Below are positions 25,980 through 35,421 of a stretch of DNA of 64,000 nucleotides, piece by piece. The position numbers were made by a program, and so were the translations under genes. The DNA lies in NCBI GenBank assembly GCA_041060555.1, contig JBEUDS010000019.1; one strand, written 5' to 3'. The first letter of the stretch is position 1, and every line of letters begins with the position of its first letter. The stretch is from CAUJIW01 sp963205175. Its GTDB lineage: Bacteria > Pseudomonadota > Alphaproteobacteria > Sphingomonadales > Sphingomonadaceae. Below the pieces are notes generated by a model. The model searched no databases, was not told where the DNA came from, and saw only the letters and a list, made by a program, of their open reading frames with translations.

Positions 25980-26765
25980 GGCATCCATGCGCAGCGTGCC
26001 GTAGGTGACGCTGGCGTGCAGCCGCGTCGCCCGTGGCGGCGTGCCGTCGGCGCCGGTCGCGGCACCCAGCGCCGTGAACAGCGGCAGCAGATGGTCGTCG
26101 TACGGGTGGGCCTGCACGGCGAAGGGCGCGCGGGCGCGATAGTCGAGCACCGCCTCGATGTCGCCGGTGGTCAGCCGCTCGGCCATCCAATCGGCAAAGG
26201 CGCGCGCCCAGTCGGCCTCCGGCGCGTCGATGCCGCGCCGGTCGATGATGCGCAGATTGTGGGTCATGCTGCCGCTGGCCAGCACCAGCACATTCTCCTC
26301 CCGCAGCCGGGCGATCGCCCGGCCCAGCGCGAAATGGTGCCGCGGGTCGCGGTGCGGCTGGATCGCCAGTTGCAGCACGGGCAGGTCCGCCTGCGGGTAC
26401 ATCAGCAGCAGCGGCACCCAGGCGCCATGATCGAGGCCCCAGTCGGCATCAAGGGCGGCGGGCAGGCCGGCGGCGGCCAGCAGGCTGGCGATCTCCCCGG
26501 CGAGCGCCGGGTCGCCGGGGGCGGGGTAGCGCAGCCGGTACAGCGGCTCGGGAAAGCCATGGAAATCGTGGATGGTCGCGGGCCGCGCGGTGGCGGCGAC
26601 GGCGGGGCTGTCGGTCATCCAGTGGGCCGACACCACCAGGATGGCGCGCGGGCGCACCAGAGTCGTGCCGAGACCGGACAGGAACGCCCGCGCCGGGGCC
26701 GGCGTCAGCACCAGATCGGGCGCGCCGTGGCTGAGGAACAGGGTGGGCTGAAGGGCAGTCGTCAT
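25965..26765 (-). CDS. LigB/YgiD-type class III extradiol dioxygenase
   Basis: 266 residues, the DODA family that opens catechol rings such as 4,5-DOPA. Non-haem iron ligands are visible as His in LFLSHGAPDL (about 13), HDFHGFP (about 66), DHGAWVPLL (about 114) and SMTHNLR. The natural substrate is unknown. It shows a small 3' duplication: the last 15 bases TCAGTCGAAGCGCAG recur 28 bp downstream. The gene stands between purL and the alkylsulfatase. Confidence 0.88.
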   Translation of the reverse strand: MTTALQPTLFLSHGAPDLVLTPAPARAFLSGLGTTLVRPRAILVVSAHWMTDSPAVAATARPATIHDFHGFPEPLYRLRYPAPGDPALAGEIASLLAAAGLPAALDADWGLDHGAWVPLLLMYPQADLPVLQLAIQPHRDPRHHFALGRAIARLREENVLVLASGSMTHNLRIIDRRGIDAPEADWARAFADWMAERLTTGDIEAVLDYRARAPFAVQAHPYDDHLLPLFTALGAATGADGTPPRATRLHASVTYGTLRMDALRFD

Positions 26766-26899
26766 CGCATCAGGGCCTCGGGCAATCCAGTCCGCCCGAC
26801 ATCGCCCCTGCCCGGCGTGCGGGCAAGGGGGGGCGCGGGAATTTCAGTGTCGCCGGTTTGGCAACATCTCACCAGAGGAGCGGTCGGGTTCCGGCGATG

Positions 26900-28912
26900 T
26901 CAGGGCATCACCAGCCCGAAATCGGCCGGGGGCTTGTCGAACAGCGTGGCGAAGCGGGCCAGCACCGTCGGGTCGCCGTCGATCTTCAGCACGCCGCTTT
27001 CCATCAGCTGGGCCGCCGTGGTCTGGCCCGAGATCAGGCCAAGGAAGGCCAGCCGGCCCATCGGGCCTTCCAGCACCATGGTGGCATCGGCTTGCGGATC
27101 GTCGGCATCGCTTTCATGCACCAGCACGCTGTTGGCGACGCGCACCAGGTGGCGCTCGTGGGCGGCGGGGATGACCAGATTGAAGCTGAGCGTCTGATCT
27201 GTCGCCCGCTCCGGGTTCAGCCGCACGGCCAGCAGGTCGAGCACCGAGGCGACGGGCAGGGCGCGGGCGGCGTCGCCACCGGCCTGGAACGTCGGCACCG
27301 TGCGGTTCTGCCGCAACTCCCAGGCGCCGGAGAGATAGATGTTGCGCCACGGGCCGCTTTCGGCGCGGTAGCCGAGCTGCTCCAGCGCGTCGGCCAGCAG
27401 GTCGCGGGCGGCGCGGTTGGCCGGCTCGGCGAACACCAGCCGGCCCAGCAGTTCCGCCGCCCAGCGGTCGTCACCGGCGGCATGCGCCTTGCGAGCGCTT
27501 GCCAGTACGGCACGCGCGCCACCCATCGCCGCGACGTAGCGGCGGGAGGCCTCTTCCGGCGGCAGCGGCTCCAGATTGACCGGGTTGCCATCGTACCAGC
27601 CCATGTAGCGCTGATAGACCGCCTTCGCGTTGTGGCTCATGGTGCCGTAGTTGCCACGGTTGAACCAGCGACGGGCCAGGCTGTCGGGCAGGCGGATGGT
27701 CTCGGCGATCTCGGTGCCGTTCAAGCCCATGTTCATCAGCCGCACGCTCTGGTCGTGCAGGTATTTGTAGGCGTCGCGGTGGCTGGCGATGTAGTCGCGC
27801 AGCACGGCGTTGCCCCAGCGCGGCCAGTAGTGGGAGGTGAACACCAGTTCCGCCCGGTCGCCATAGAGCCGCAGCGCCTGGGTGAGATAGTCCGCCCAGC
27901 CCTTGGCGTCACGCACCAGCGCGCCCCGCGGGGTCAGGATATTGTGCATGGCGCCGTTGGCGTTCTCGGCCAGACACAGCGCCTTCCACGCCGGCAGATA
28001 GAAGTTCATCTCCGCCGGTGCCTCGGTGTCCGGCGTCAGTTGGAACTCGATGGTGACGCCATCCACGGTCACGGTCTCGCCGGTCCGGCTGATTTCCCGC
28101 GTCGGCGGCACCAGCGAGATGGTGCCTGGCGCCGTGCCGCGGGTGAAAGCCGGGCCGATGCCGGCGCTGACCGTGCCGGTGGCGCCCACCGCCAGGCCGT
28201 AGCCGAACATATAGGCCGCCCGCCGGCTCATCGCGTTGCCGGCAATGACGTTCTCGCTGACGGCGTGCTCCAGGAACCCCTTGGGTGCGATCACCTGAAC
28301 CCGGCCGGCGGCGACGTCGGCCGGGTCGACGACACCACGCGCGCCGCCATAGTGGTCGACATGGCTGTGGGTGTAGATCACCGCCACCACCGGTCGATCG
28401 CCCTGAGTCGCCCGCACCAGGTCCAGCGCCGCCCGCGCGGTTTCCGCCATGGTGAGCGGGTCGACAATAATATAACCGCTCTGGCCGCGAATGATGGTCA
28501 TGTTGGCGAGATCGAAGCCGCGCACCTGCCAGAGGCCGTCGGCGACCTGGAACAGGCCGTGCTTCGAGACGAGCTGGGCATTGCGCCACAGGCTGGGGTT
28601 GACCTCGGGCGGCGCCTCGCCGGCGGGGATGGCGGAGTCGTTGAGGTCGCGTACCAGCGCGCCAGCGGCGTTGCGGATCCTGCCATCCGGCAGCGTGCCG
28701 AGGAAACCGCGGCTGGCGAACTCGATGTCTTGCCGGTCGGCGAAGGGCAGGGTGGCGGCCAGCGCCTGCTGGGCCTGGACAGTGGCGGGCGATGCCGCGC
28801 GCGGCGACACCGGCGGCGGCGGGGTTTTCGCGGCGGCCAGTGGCGGCATGGCGGTGGCGATCAGCAGGCACAAGGCGGCGGACCCGGCGCGGGCCCGGTG
28901 ACGAGCGGTCAT
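26900..28912 (-). CDS. secreted metallo-beta-lactamase-fold alkyl sulfatase (SdsA1/BDS1 type)
   Basis: 670 residues. After a signal peptide (about 1-28) comes the lactamase fold with YTHSHVDHYGG (HxHxDH, near 215) and the second metal-ligand segment DTEAPAEMNFY...ENANGAMHN. An alpha-helical dimer domain and a C-terminal SCP2-like lipid-binding domain (about 540-670) follow. This architecture is that of alkylsulfatases that hydrolyse SDS-like esters to alcohol and sulfate in the periplasm. GGGGGAGA six bases upstream fixes ATG 28912. An OhrR-like regulator lies upstream on the same strand. Confidence 0.92.
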   Translation of the reverse strand: MTARHRARAGSAALCLLIATAMPPLAAAKTPPPPVSPRAASPATVQAQQALAATLPFADRQDIEFASRGFLGTLPDGRIRNAAGALVRDLNDSAIPAGEAPPEVNPSLWRNAQLVSKHGLFQVADGLWQVRGFDLANMTIIRGQSGYIIVDPLTMAETARAALDLVRATQGDRPVVAVIYTHSHVDHYGGARGVVDPADVAAGRVQVIAPKGFLEHAVSENVIAGNAMSRRAAYMFGYGLAVGATGTVSAGIGPAFTRGTAPGTISLVPPTREISRTGETVTVDGVTIEFQLTPDTEAPAEMNFYLPAWKALCLAENANGAMHNILTPRGALVRDAKGWADYLTQALRLYGDRAELVFTSHYWPRWGNAVLRDYIASHRDAYKYLHDQSVRLMNMGLNGTEIAETIRLPDSLARRWFNRGNYGTMSHNAKAVYQRYMGWYDGNPVNLEPLPPEEASRRYVAAMGGARAVLASARKAHAAGDDRWAAELLGRLVFAEPANRAARDLLADALEQLGYRAESGPWRNIYLSGAWELRQNRTVPTFQAGGDAARALPVASVLDLLAVRLNPERATDQTLSFNLVIPAAHERHLVRVANSVLVHESDADDPQADATMVLEGPMGRLAFLGLISGQTTAAQLMESGVLKIDGDPTVLARFATLFDKPPADFGLVMP

Positions 28913-29014
28913 GGCATCTCTCCCCCGAGGCGCCGCTATCCTGATGTTCTGCCGGCGCCTGACGGGCTGAAGAGTGCCGCCCGAGGAGCGGGCGCGCAAG
29001 ATATTAAGCGCGAC

Positions 29015-29521
29015 TCAGTTGGCTGCGGTGGACTGCCGCGCTGTCTGGGCGTCCAATCCCGCCCGCAGCGCCACCATGTCGGCGTGCAGGCGCGCCAGAC
29101 GTTCGATGTCCGTCCCCGTGGCGCAGAGCATTGCGCGTGGCACGGCGAGAGCGGCGTCGTGCAGGACCCTGCCGGCCTCGGTGAGTCGAACCCGGACCTG
29201 CCGTTCATCCTCGGCGTCGCGCACCCTGTGCAGCAGGCCTGCCGCTTCCAGCCGCTTGAGCAGTGGTGTCAGGGTGCTCGACTCCAGAAACAGCCGACGG
29301 CCAATGTCACCAACCGTCATGTCGTCCTGCTCCCACAGCACCAGCATCACCAGATACTGCGGATAGGTCAGGCCCAGCCGCTCCAGATGCGGCCGGTAGG
29401 CGCGGGCAAAGGCGTGGCTGGCGGCGTAGACCGCGAAGCAGAGCTGCCGGTCGAGCAACAGCAGTTCCGATGACGGCAGGTCGTCGAGGGCTTGAGCGGG
29501 CGGAGGTGATGCGGGTTCCAT
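29015..29521 (-). CDS. MarR family regulator, OhrR-like
   Basis: 168 residues, a winged-helix MarR repressor. DRQLCFAVYAASHAFARAY (about 25-43) contains the Cys at the place of the peroxide-sensing Cys of OhrR. TYPQYLVMLVLWEQDDMTV is a family signature and the wing is DAEDERQVRV. OhrR represses organic hydroperoxide resistance genes, but no ohr gene is next door. Here the target may be the downstream alkylsulfatase, 102 bp away. ATG 29521 is used; a TTG three codons upstream is the alternative. Confidence 0.85.
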   Translation of the reverse strand: MEPASPPPAQALDDLPSSELLLLDRQLCFAVYAASHAFARAYRPHLERLGLTYPQYLVMLVLWEQDDMTVGDIGRRLFLESSTLTPLLKRLEAAGLLHRVRDAEDERQVRVRLTEAGRVLHDAALAVPRAMLCATGTDIERLARLHADMVALRAGLDAQTARQSTAAN

Positions 29522-29591
29522 CGTCTGCAATATAATCGATGTCGAGCGGCTTGAAAGTGTCGCGAACAGTACGTTCCGCCGCCGGCGCCCG

Positions 29592-29873
29592 CTAGACGCG
29601 GATCAGGAAGCGGCTGAGGCCGGCGGCATCCGTGTCGCGGGCCTCCAGCGTCCAGCCGCGTTCGCCGCAAAAAGCCGGCACATCGCTCAGTGCCGCCGGG
29701 TCGGTGGCCAGCAGTTCGATCCGACGGCCCGCGGCCAGACCTTCCGCTGCACGGCGCAGCCGCAGCACCGGCATCGGGCAGCGCAGGCCGCGCGCGTCCA
29801 CCCGGACGCCGGCGCCATCGCCAGCGGGCGCGCCGGGTGGGGGTGGGGGCACAGGGGGCATCGCGGGGCTCAT
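29592..29873 (-). CDS. TusA/SirA-like sulfurtransferase protein
   Basis: 93 residues. The C-terminal domain has the hallmark GLRCPMPVLRLRRAAEGL (CPxP motif, about 31-48), the sulfur-carrying Cys of TusA proteins. The end of the domain reads ATDPAALSDVPAFCGERGW. The N-terminal 25 residues are proline-rich and may be partly untranslated; ATG at 29861 is the alternative. Sulfur-relay proteins of this kind serve tRNA thiolation, cofactor synthesis or sulfur oxidation. No partner is adjacent. Confidence 0.85.
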   Translation of the reverse strand: MSPAMPPVPPPPPGAPAGDGAGVRVDARGLRCPMPVLRLRRAAEGLAAGRRIELLATDPAALSDVPAFCGERGWTLEARDTDAAGLSRFLIRV

Positions 29874-29977
29874 CTCCGGCTCGCTTCCGGTTGGGGGTAT
29901 GGCGATTGGTGGTTGGCGTCTGCGCGGGTGCGGTCTAGCCTCACCCGCTTCATACAACAATTATCGGGGAGTTGTTC

Positions 29978-30871
29978 ATGTTCGCCAAGGATCTGCTCAA
30001 GGGTCATAAAATTCTTGTCACCGGCGGCGGCACCGGGCTTGGCCGCACCATGACCGAACGTTTCATGGAGCTGGGGGCACACTGCATCATCTGGGGCCGG
30101 CGCGGCGGCGTGCTGGAGGAAACCGCCGCCGAGCTGCGGGAGAAGACCGGCGGCAGCTGCGATGTCGACGCGGTGGACATCCGCAACCCGATGGCCATCG
30201 ACGAGGCGATGGAGCGGGCGTTCACCGGCGGGCCGCTGACCGGGCTGGTCAACAATGCCGCCGGCAACTTCATCTCGCGCACCGAGGACCTGTCCCCCAA
30301 CGCCTTCAACGCCATCGCCTCGATCGTCTTCCACGGCACCTTCAACACCACCAACGCCGCTGGCAAGCGCTGGATCGCCGGTGGGCACAAGGGCAACATC
30401 CTGTCCATCGTCACCACCTGGGTGTGGACCGGCTCGCCGTTCACCGTGCCGTCGGCCATGTCCAAGGCCGGCGTCGCCGCCATGACCCAGTCGCTGGCGG
30501 TGGAGTGGGGCCCCAAGGGCATCCGCGCCAACGCCATCGCGCCGGGGCCGTTCCCCACCAAGGGCGCGTGGGAGCGCCTGATGCCGCAGACCGGCGCCGG
30601 CAGCAGCGGGCTGGAGAGCCTGACGGCGGCCAGCATTCCCATGCGCCGGGTCGGCGAGCACGCGGAACTCGGCAATCTCGCCGCCTTCCTGATGTCGGAG
30701 CATACGGAATATCTCACCGGCGAGGTGATCGCCATCGACGGCGGTCAGTGGCTGGCCACAGCGGGCAATTTCCATGCGCTCTCCGCCTGGGGTGACCCGG
30801 AATGGCAGGCGGCGCGCTCGGCGATCCAGGCCAGCAACGCCAGCGACCGGACCGCGCGGACATCCGGCTGA
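29978..30871 (+). CDS. 2,4-dienoyl-CoA reductase-like SDR
   Basis: 297 residues. The Rossmann motif VTGGGTGLGRTM is at about 14-25. The segment LVNNAAGNFISRTEDLSPNA is diagnostic of mitochondrial-type 2,4-dienoyl-CoA reductases. The PSAMSKAG element with Ser in place of the classical Tyr also fits this group. It would reduce polyunsaturated enoyl-CoA with NADPH for beta-oxidation. GGGGAG six bases upstream sets ATG 29978. It is divergent from the TusA-like gene. Confidence 0.88.
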   Translation: MFAKDLLKGHKILVTGGGTGLGRTMTERFMELGAHCIIWGRRGGVLEETAAELREKTGGSCDVDAVDIRNPMAIDEAMERAFTGGPLTGLVNNAAGNFISRTEDLSPNAFNAIASIVFHGTFNTTNAAGKRWIAGGHKGNILSIVTTWVWTGSPFTVPSAMSKAGVAAMTQSLAVEWGPKGIRANAIAPGPFPTKGAWERLMPQTGAGSSGLESLTAASIPMRRVGEHAELGNLAAFLMSEHTEYLTGEVIAIDGGQWLATAGNFHALSAWGDPEWQAARSAIQASNASDRTARTSG

Positions 30872-31034
30872 ACGGTCGTGCGCGATCTGGATGACGTAGG
30901 GGAATCCTCGCATCTCGGCAGGCGAATAATCTGGTCCGAGGCGGGGCGGTGCTCTGGCGCCGCTCCGCCTTCGCCGCTAAGGTGCCTCGATTCACGCCAT
31001 GTCATAATATTGTAGCCTTGATGGGAGTGCATTG

Positions 31035-31634
31035 ATGAAGCGAGTGGTCGTGCAGATCGACGGCGGACACCTGCGTGCCCAGGCGCGTCGCGACGGCATC
31101 GAGTATACCGTCGATTTCATCGAGGATTTCGCCCATGCCGTGGTCGCCAAGGGAGAGGAACTGAGCCGGGTCTTCTATTATGACTGCCGGCCCTACCAGG
31201 GCGAGACACCGTTGCCGGTATCAGGCGACCTGTTCCAGTTCAAATCCGGCGGCGGCTGGCTCGACGAACTGGCAAGCCGTGACTATTTCTGCGTCCGTAC
31301 CGGCCTGCTGAAGTTCCGGGGATGGAAACCCAAGTCGATTCCGCTGCCGGCCAGCGGACTGAGTGATCACGACTTCCGTCCGGATTTCGAGCAGAAGGGT
31401 ATCGATCTCAAGATCGGTCTCGATCTCGCCGGCATGTTCGAGCGCAGGGCCGCCGACCGCATCATCCTGGTCGCCGCCGATACCGATCTCATTCCGGCGA
31501 TGACGCTGGCCCGTCATACCGCCACCCAGCTGGTGGGTATCGATTTCCCCAACTCGCCGTTGCATGGTGAAATCCTGTCCCACTTCGACATCATGCGCGA
31601 GGTGGACTGGCCGAAGCCGTCGCTGCGGGACTGA
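31035..31634 (+). CDS. NYN-domain (PIN-like) protein
   Basis: 199 residues. The nuclease-like NYN fold has acids at IDGGHLRAQ (about 9), KGIDLKIGLDLAGM (about 126-138) and LVAADTDLIPAM (about 147). These are the positions that bind metal in the family. Many members cut RNA, but the target here is unknown. GGGAG seven bases upstream sets ATG 31035. A permease gene follows 48 bp later on the same strand; a link is not obvious. Confidence 0.75.
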   Translation: MKRVVVQIDGGHLRAQARRDGIEYTVDFIEDFAHAVVAKGEELSRVFYYDCRPYQGETPLPVSGDLFQFKSGGGWLDELASRDYFCVRTGLLKFRGWKPKSIPLPASGLSDHDFRPDFEQKGIDLKIGLDLAGMFERRAADRIILVAADTDLIPAMTLARHTATQLVGIDFPNSPLHGEILSHFDIMREVDWPKPSLRD

Positions 31635-31682
31635 CCGGGCAGGGCGCGGTCCTTCGGGCGCTAGTCCGGATCGGAGGAGGCG

Positions 31683-33446
31683 ATGAGCGGCGCCTGGGTC
31701 ATGAGTGACGCCTGGCTGAGTGCCGGGGTGTTGTTGCTGGCGCTCGCGCTGTTTGCCTCGGAGCGCGTCCGCCATGACCTGGTGGCGATTGCCGCCCTGC
31801 TGGCCTGCGTGGTGCTTGGCCTGGTCAACCCCGCTGACGCCTTTTCGGGCTTCGGTGATCCGGCGGTGGTGACTGTCGCGGCCGTCCTGATCATTGGTCG
31901 CGCCATCGAGCTCACCGGCGCGGTCACCGCGCTGACGGAGCGGATCATGCCCGGCAGGGCACCGTTCTCGGTGCAGCTGGCCATATTGATGCTGGTGGGT
32001 GCGGCCCTCTCGGCCTTCATGAACAATATTGCCGCGCTCGCCATCACCATGCCGGCGGCCATCGCCATCTGCCGGCGGCACCGGCTGTCGGCGGGGGCGG
32101 CGCTGATGCCGCTGGCGTTCGCGACCATATTGGGTGGCATGACGACACTCATCGGCACGCCGGCGAACCTGATCCTGTCGTCGTTCCGCCACGATGCGCT
32201 GGGGGCGCCACTCGGCTTCTTCGCCATGGCACCGGCCGGTGTCGCGGTCACGCTGGTGGGGCTGCTGTATCTGGCATTGATCGGCTGGCGGTTGACCCCA
32301 CGCCGGCGGCAATCGGGGCGCGCGGACGCCGCCCCGGAAACCTCGCTGTTCGTCTTTGAACAACGCCTGGACGGTGGCGGCCTGACCGACGGCACGACGC
32401 TGGCCCAGATGCAGGACCGATTGCAGCCGGCCCACGCCCAGTGTGTCGCCGTCATTCGCGACGGCAAGGCCCTTGTCGCGCTGCCGGACGTGATCCTGCG
32501 CGCCACCGACAGGCTGTTGCTGACGGCGCGCGAAGACCCCTGGGCGATAGCCAAGCTGACCGGCCTGCCCCCTGCGCCGCGCGCCAAGGCTCCCGACGCG
32601 GCGACCGCCCGGGTGGTGGTGGCCCATGGCTCCCCGCTGGTGGGTCACCCGCATGACATGGTGGAAGTCCTCAGTGATGGCGAGGTGCGGGTGGTGGCGG
32701 CTGGTCCACGCGCGGCGGAGAGGCGCCAACCGCTGCGAATGCTGGAAATCCAGCCCGGCGACCAGCTGGTCCTGCATGGTCCGGCGATGGCGATCGGCCG
32801 GCTGGTGCGTTACGCACGCCTGCTTGAAGTCGGCCGTCATGACGTCGCGCCGGCGGCATCCGGGCGGGCGGTGGCGGCGGGGCTGATCTATCTTGCGGCC
32901 GTGGTGGTGGCAGTCGGTTGCGGCGTCTCCACGGCGATCACCTTCGCGGCGGCGGCGGCGCTGTTCGCGGCGCTGAAATTCCTGCCGGCGCGCGACATTT
33001 ATCGCTCGATTGACTGGCCGGCGGTTGTGCTGCTGGGGGCGATGATCCCGGTCGGGCAGTCGTTCGAGAGCAGCGGCGCGGCGGCGGCGGTGGCGCAGGT
33101 GCTCAGCCATGTGCTGGCGGCGGCGCCCCTGGTGGTGGCGCTGGGAGCCATGACGGTGGCGACCCTGCTGCTGTCGATTTTCCTCAACAACGTGGCGACC
33201 GCGGTCATCATGGGCCCGGTGGCGTTGCAGGTGGCGGCGAGCCTGGGCGCCAGTCCGGACGCGTTTCTGATCGCGGTGCTGATCGGCGCGTCGTCGGATT
33301 TTCTCACGCCCATCGGGCACCAGAACAATCTGCTGGTGATGGGCCCGGGGGGCTATCGCTTCACCGATTACGCGCGGGTCGGCGGCGTCTTGTCGTTGCT
33401 GGTCGTGGTGGTTGCGGCGGTGGTGCTGGCCCGCACGCCGGGATGA
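31683..33446 (+). CDS. SLC13/DASS-type permease with central TrkA-C domains
   Basis: 587 residues. Two hydrophobic halves (1-210 and about 395-587) flank a soluble middle that resembles one or two TrkA-C/RCK-C domains (about 215-385). The duplicated helical hairpins carry SAFMNNIAALAITMP and SIFLNNVATAVIMGP, the repeated substrate and sodium signature of the ion-transporter superfamily. GTPANLILSS and TPIGHQNNLLVMGP are paired. This is the YbiR/SdcS-like architecture for anion (dicarboxylate, sulfate) transport. Substrate unknown. Confidence 0.88.
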   Translation: MSGAWVMSDAWLSAGVLLLALALFASERVRHDLVAIAALLACVVLGLVNPADAFSGFGDPAVVTVAAVLIIGRAIELTGAVTALTERIMPGRAPFSVQLAILMLVGAALSAFMNNIAALAITMPAAIAICRRHRLSAGAALMPLAFATILGGMTTLIGTPANLILSSFRHDALGAPLGFFAMAPAGVAVTLVGLLYLALIGWRLTPRRRQSGRADAAPETSLFVFEQRLDGGGLTDGTTLAQMQDRLQPAHAQCVAVIRDGKALVALPDVILRATDRLLLTAREDPWAIAKLTGLPPAPRAKAPDAATARVVVAHGSPLVGHPHDMVEVLSDGEVRVVAAGPRAAERRQPLRMLEIQPGDQLVLHGPAMAIGRLVRYARLLEVGRHDVAPAASGRAVAAGLIYLAAVVVAVGCGVSTAITFAAAAALFAALKFLPARDIYRSIDWPAVVLLGAMIPVGQSFESSGAAAAVAQVLSHVLAAAPLVVALGAMTVATLLLSIFLNNVATAVIMGPVALQVAASLGASPDAFLIAVLIGASSDFLTPIGHQNNLLVMGPGGYRFTDYARVGGVLSLLVVVVAAVVLARTPG

Positions 33447-33452
33447 CCTCGC

Positions 33453-33484
33453 CCTGCCGGGCCGGCGTGCGCCGCCCCGGCAGG
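33453..33484. terminator. branched hairpin between convergent genes
   Basis: CCTGCCGGG and CCCGGCAGG form a 9-bp stem around a GC-rich inner stem, between the permease and crotonase 3' ends. There is no U-run. Confidence 0.35.
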
Positions 33485-33514
33485 AACGTGGATTGTCCGC
33501 GGGAGCTGGATTGT

Positions 33515-34312
33515 TCAGCGCCCGGTGAAGTTCGCCGCCCGCTTTTCCCGGAAGCTCGCCACGCCCTCCTGGAAGTCCTGGCTGTTGGCCAGCCGGTTGG
33601 AGATGTCGCCAAATTCGGCGGCGCAGGCGGCCTCGCCGTCGAGCGCGTAGGTCAGCGCGTTGGCCCGCGTTGCCTGTACAGCCAGCGGGGCGCGGGTGGC
33701 GATGCTCTCGGCCAGCGCGATTGCCCGGTTGAGCTCGAAGCCTGGCGCGACGATCTCCTGGATGATGCCGATGCGGTAGCCTTCCTCGGCACCGAACTCG
33801 TCGCCGGTGAGCAGCCAGCGCATGGCGTTGCCCCAGCCGCCGCGCTCGACGAAGCGATAGGTGGCGCCGCCGCAGGCCATCAGGCCGCGCTTGGGCTCCA
33901 TCATCGCCAGCCGTACGTCGTTGGCGGCGATGATGATGTCGGATGCCAGCGCCAGCTCCAGTCCCGCCGTGAAGGTGATGCCCTTGACGGCCGTGATCAG
34001 CGGCTTGCGCCGCCAGGGGGCGCGGCGGCCAAAGGTGTCGACCCGGTCGCCGGTCACGCCGGCGAAGTCGCTGTCGTCGGCGAAGCGGCCGGCAAACATC
34101 GGCAGGTCGAGACCGGCGGTGAAGTGGGGGCCGTGGGCGAACAGAACGCCGACCCGCAGGTCGGGGTCGCTCTCCAGCCGCTCATAGGCGGCGGCCAGCT
34201 GGTCGAACATGGCCGGTGTGAAGCCATTGAGCTTGTGCGGGCGGTTGATGCCCATCAGCCAGACCGCGCCGCGCGCTTCCGTGGTGATCTCGCCCTCATC
34301 GGGTGCCGTCAT
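33515..34312 (-). CDS. enoyl-CoA hydratase/isomerase family protein
   Basis: 265 residues, crotonase fold. The oxyanion segment is GPHFTAGLDLPMF, and FTAGLELALASDIIIAAND carries the first catalytic Glu. The second Glu, 20 residues later in MMEPKRGLMACGGATYRF, is also present, so hydratase activity is plausible. GGAGGGAG eight bases before ATG 34312 decides the start; ATG 34330 would overlap that site. The substrate is unknown. Confidence 0.88.
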   Translation of the reverse strand: MTAPDEGEITTEARGAVWLMGINRPHKLNGFTPAMFDQLAAAYERLESDPDLRVGVLFAHGPHFTAGLDLPMFAGRFADDSDFAGVTGDRVDTFGRRAPWRRKPLITAVKGITFTAGLELALASDIIIAANDVRLAMMEPKRGLMACGGATYRFVERGGWGNAMRWLLTGDEFGAEEGYRIGIIQEIVAPGFELNRAIALAESIATRAPLAVQATRANALTYALDGEAACAAEFGDISNRLANSQDFQEGVASFREKRAANFTGR

Positions 34313-34444
34313 GCGATAGTCTCCCTCCATTGTGATTCTTGACGACAGTGTATCGGTCGCGCTGGCGGCGTACAGGGGCTATCAACCATTTGTTCACCGA
34401 ACTTGCGGCATGGTAACCACAGCTTCAGCAATCCGCAGGCCGGC

Positions 34445-35398
34445 ATGAGCGTCGATCCACGTCTTGAGACCCAGACCCAGCCCTCGCTGTCGGCGGCCGG
34501 CCGCGCCAGCCTGGCCGTGGCCGAGATGCGCCAGACGTTGCTGCGCCAGCTCTGGCAGACCGCATTGGGCAGTGCCGAAGGCGAGGGAATGGACGGCGGT
34601 GTCTCGCTGTCGGCTCCCGGGTTCGACCAGTCCCTGGCCGGGTTCAATCTCGAAGCGTTGCTGGCGATGCAGGGTGAGGCCAGGGAGACGCCGCCCCCGC
34701 CGGCCGGCGCAGCCGTTGGCAACGGCGACGATGGCGGCCTGTCACTTGGACCCAACGCCATCTATGCCGACGACATCAACGCCGCCGCCCGGCGTACCGG
34801 CCTGTCGCCGGCGATGCTGGCGGCAATCATCGGCGCCGAGGCCGCCAGCCGTGATGGCGTCTGGGATCCCGCCTCGCGCAATCCGCGCTCCAGCGCCGCC
34901 GGCCTGACCCAGTTCCTCTCCAGCACCTGGATCACCGAGGCCCAGCGATCTGGCACCTATCTCAACGGCGTCGCCAGTCGCAGTGGCTGGCTGGATGCCG
35001 ATGGCCGCGTCCGCGCGCAGGCGGAGGGCGCGCTGCTGTCGCTGCGGTTCGATCCGCGCGCCTCCATCGAGGCGGCGGCTGACTATGCCGACGCCAATCT
35101 CGACCAGCTGCGCCGTCAGGGCCATGTCGGCGCCAATGCTTCCCCCGAGACGCTGGCGAAGGTCGCTTATCTTGCGCACCACCTCGGGGCGGGCGATGCC
35201 TCGCGGTTTCTGGATGGCCGCATCAGTCCGGAGCGGGCGCGCACCTTGTTGAACTCGCAGATCGGCCAGTCGGCGGCATCGGCCCGGATCGAGGCGGCCG
35301 GTGGTGCCTCCGCCGTGGCGCATCGTCAGTGGCTGACCGCCTATGTCGATCGCAAGATCGACCTTGATCGCTATCAGCGGACCGATGCCGTGGCCTGA
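34445..35398 (+). CDS. SLT-type lytic transglycosylase without signal peptide
   Basis: 317 residues. The N-terminal 110 residues are linker-like. The muramidase core starts with AIIGAEAASRDGVWDPASRN, where the Glu matches the catalytic Glu of soluble lytic transglycosylases. SSAAGLTQFLSSTWITEA is the AGxxQF(I/M)xxTW motif. No export signal is visible, so it may be secreted by a special route, for example as FlgJ-type enzymes, or act from within. ATG 34445 is used; there is only a weak ribosome site. Confidence 0.7.
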   Translation: MSVDPRLETQTQPSLSAAGRASLAVAEMRQTLLRQLWQTALGSAEGEGMDGGVSLSAPGFDQSLAGFNLEALLAMQGEARETPPPPAGAAVGNGDDGGLSLGPNAIYADDINAAARRTGLSPAMLAAIIGAEAASRDGVWDPASRNPRSSAAGLTQFLSSTWITEAQRSGTYLNGVASRSGWLDADGRVRAQAEGALLSLRFDPRASIEAAADYADANLDQLRRQGHVGANASPETLAKVAYLAHHLGAGDASRFLDGRISPERARTLLNSQIGQSAASARIEAAGGASAVAHRQWLTAYVDRKIDLDRYQRTDAVA

Positions 35399-35421
35399 TG
35401 GGCGGCGGCCGGAGTGTCGTT

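Noticed and set aside
29531..29591. GAAC-N5-GTTC near the OhrR-like gene as its operator
   Set aside because: Only four bases pair per arm, and it does not resemble the AT-rich OhrR operator.
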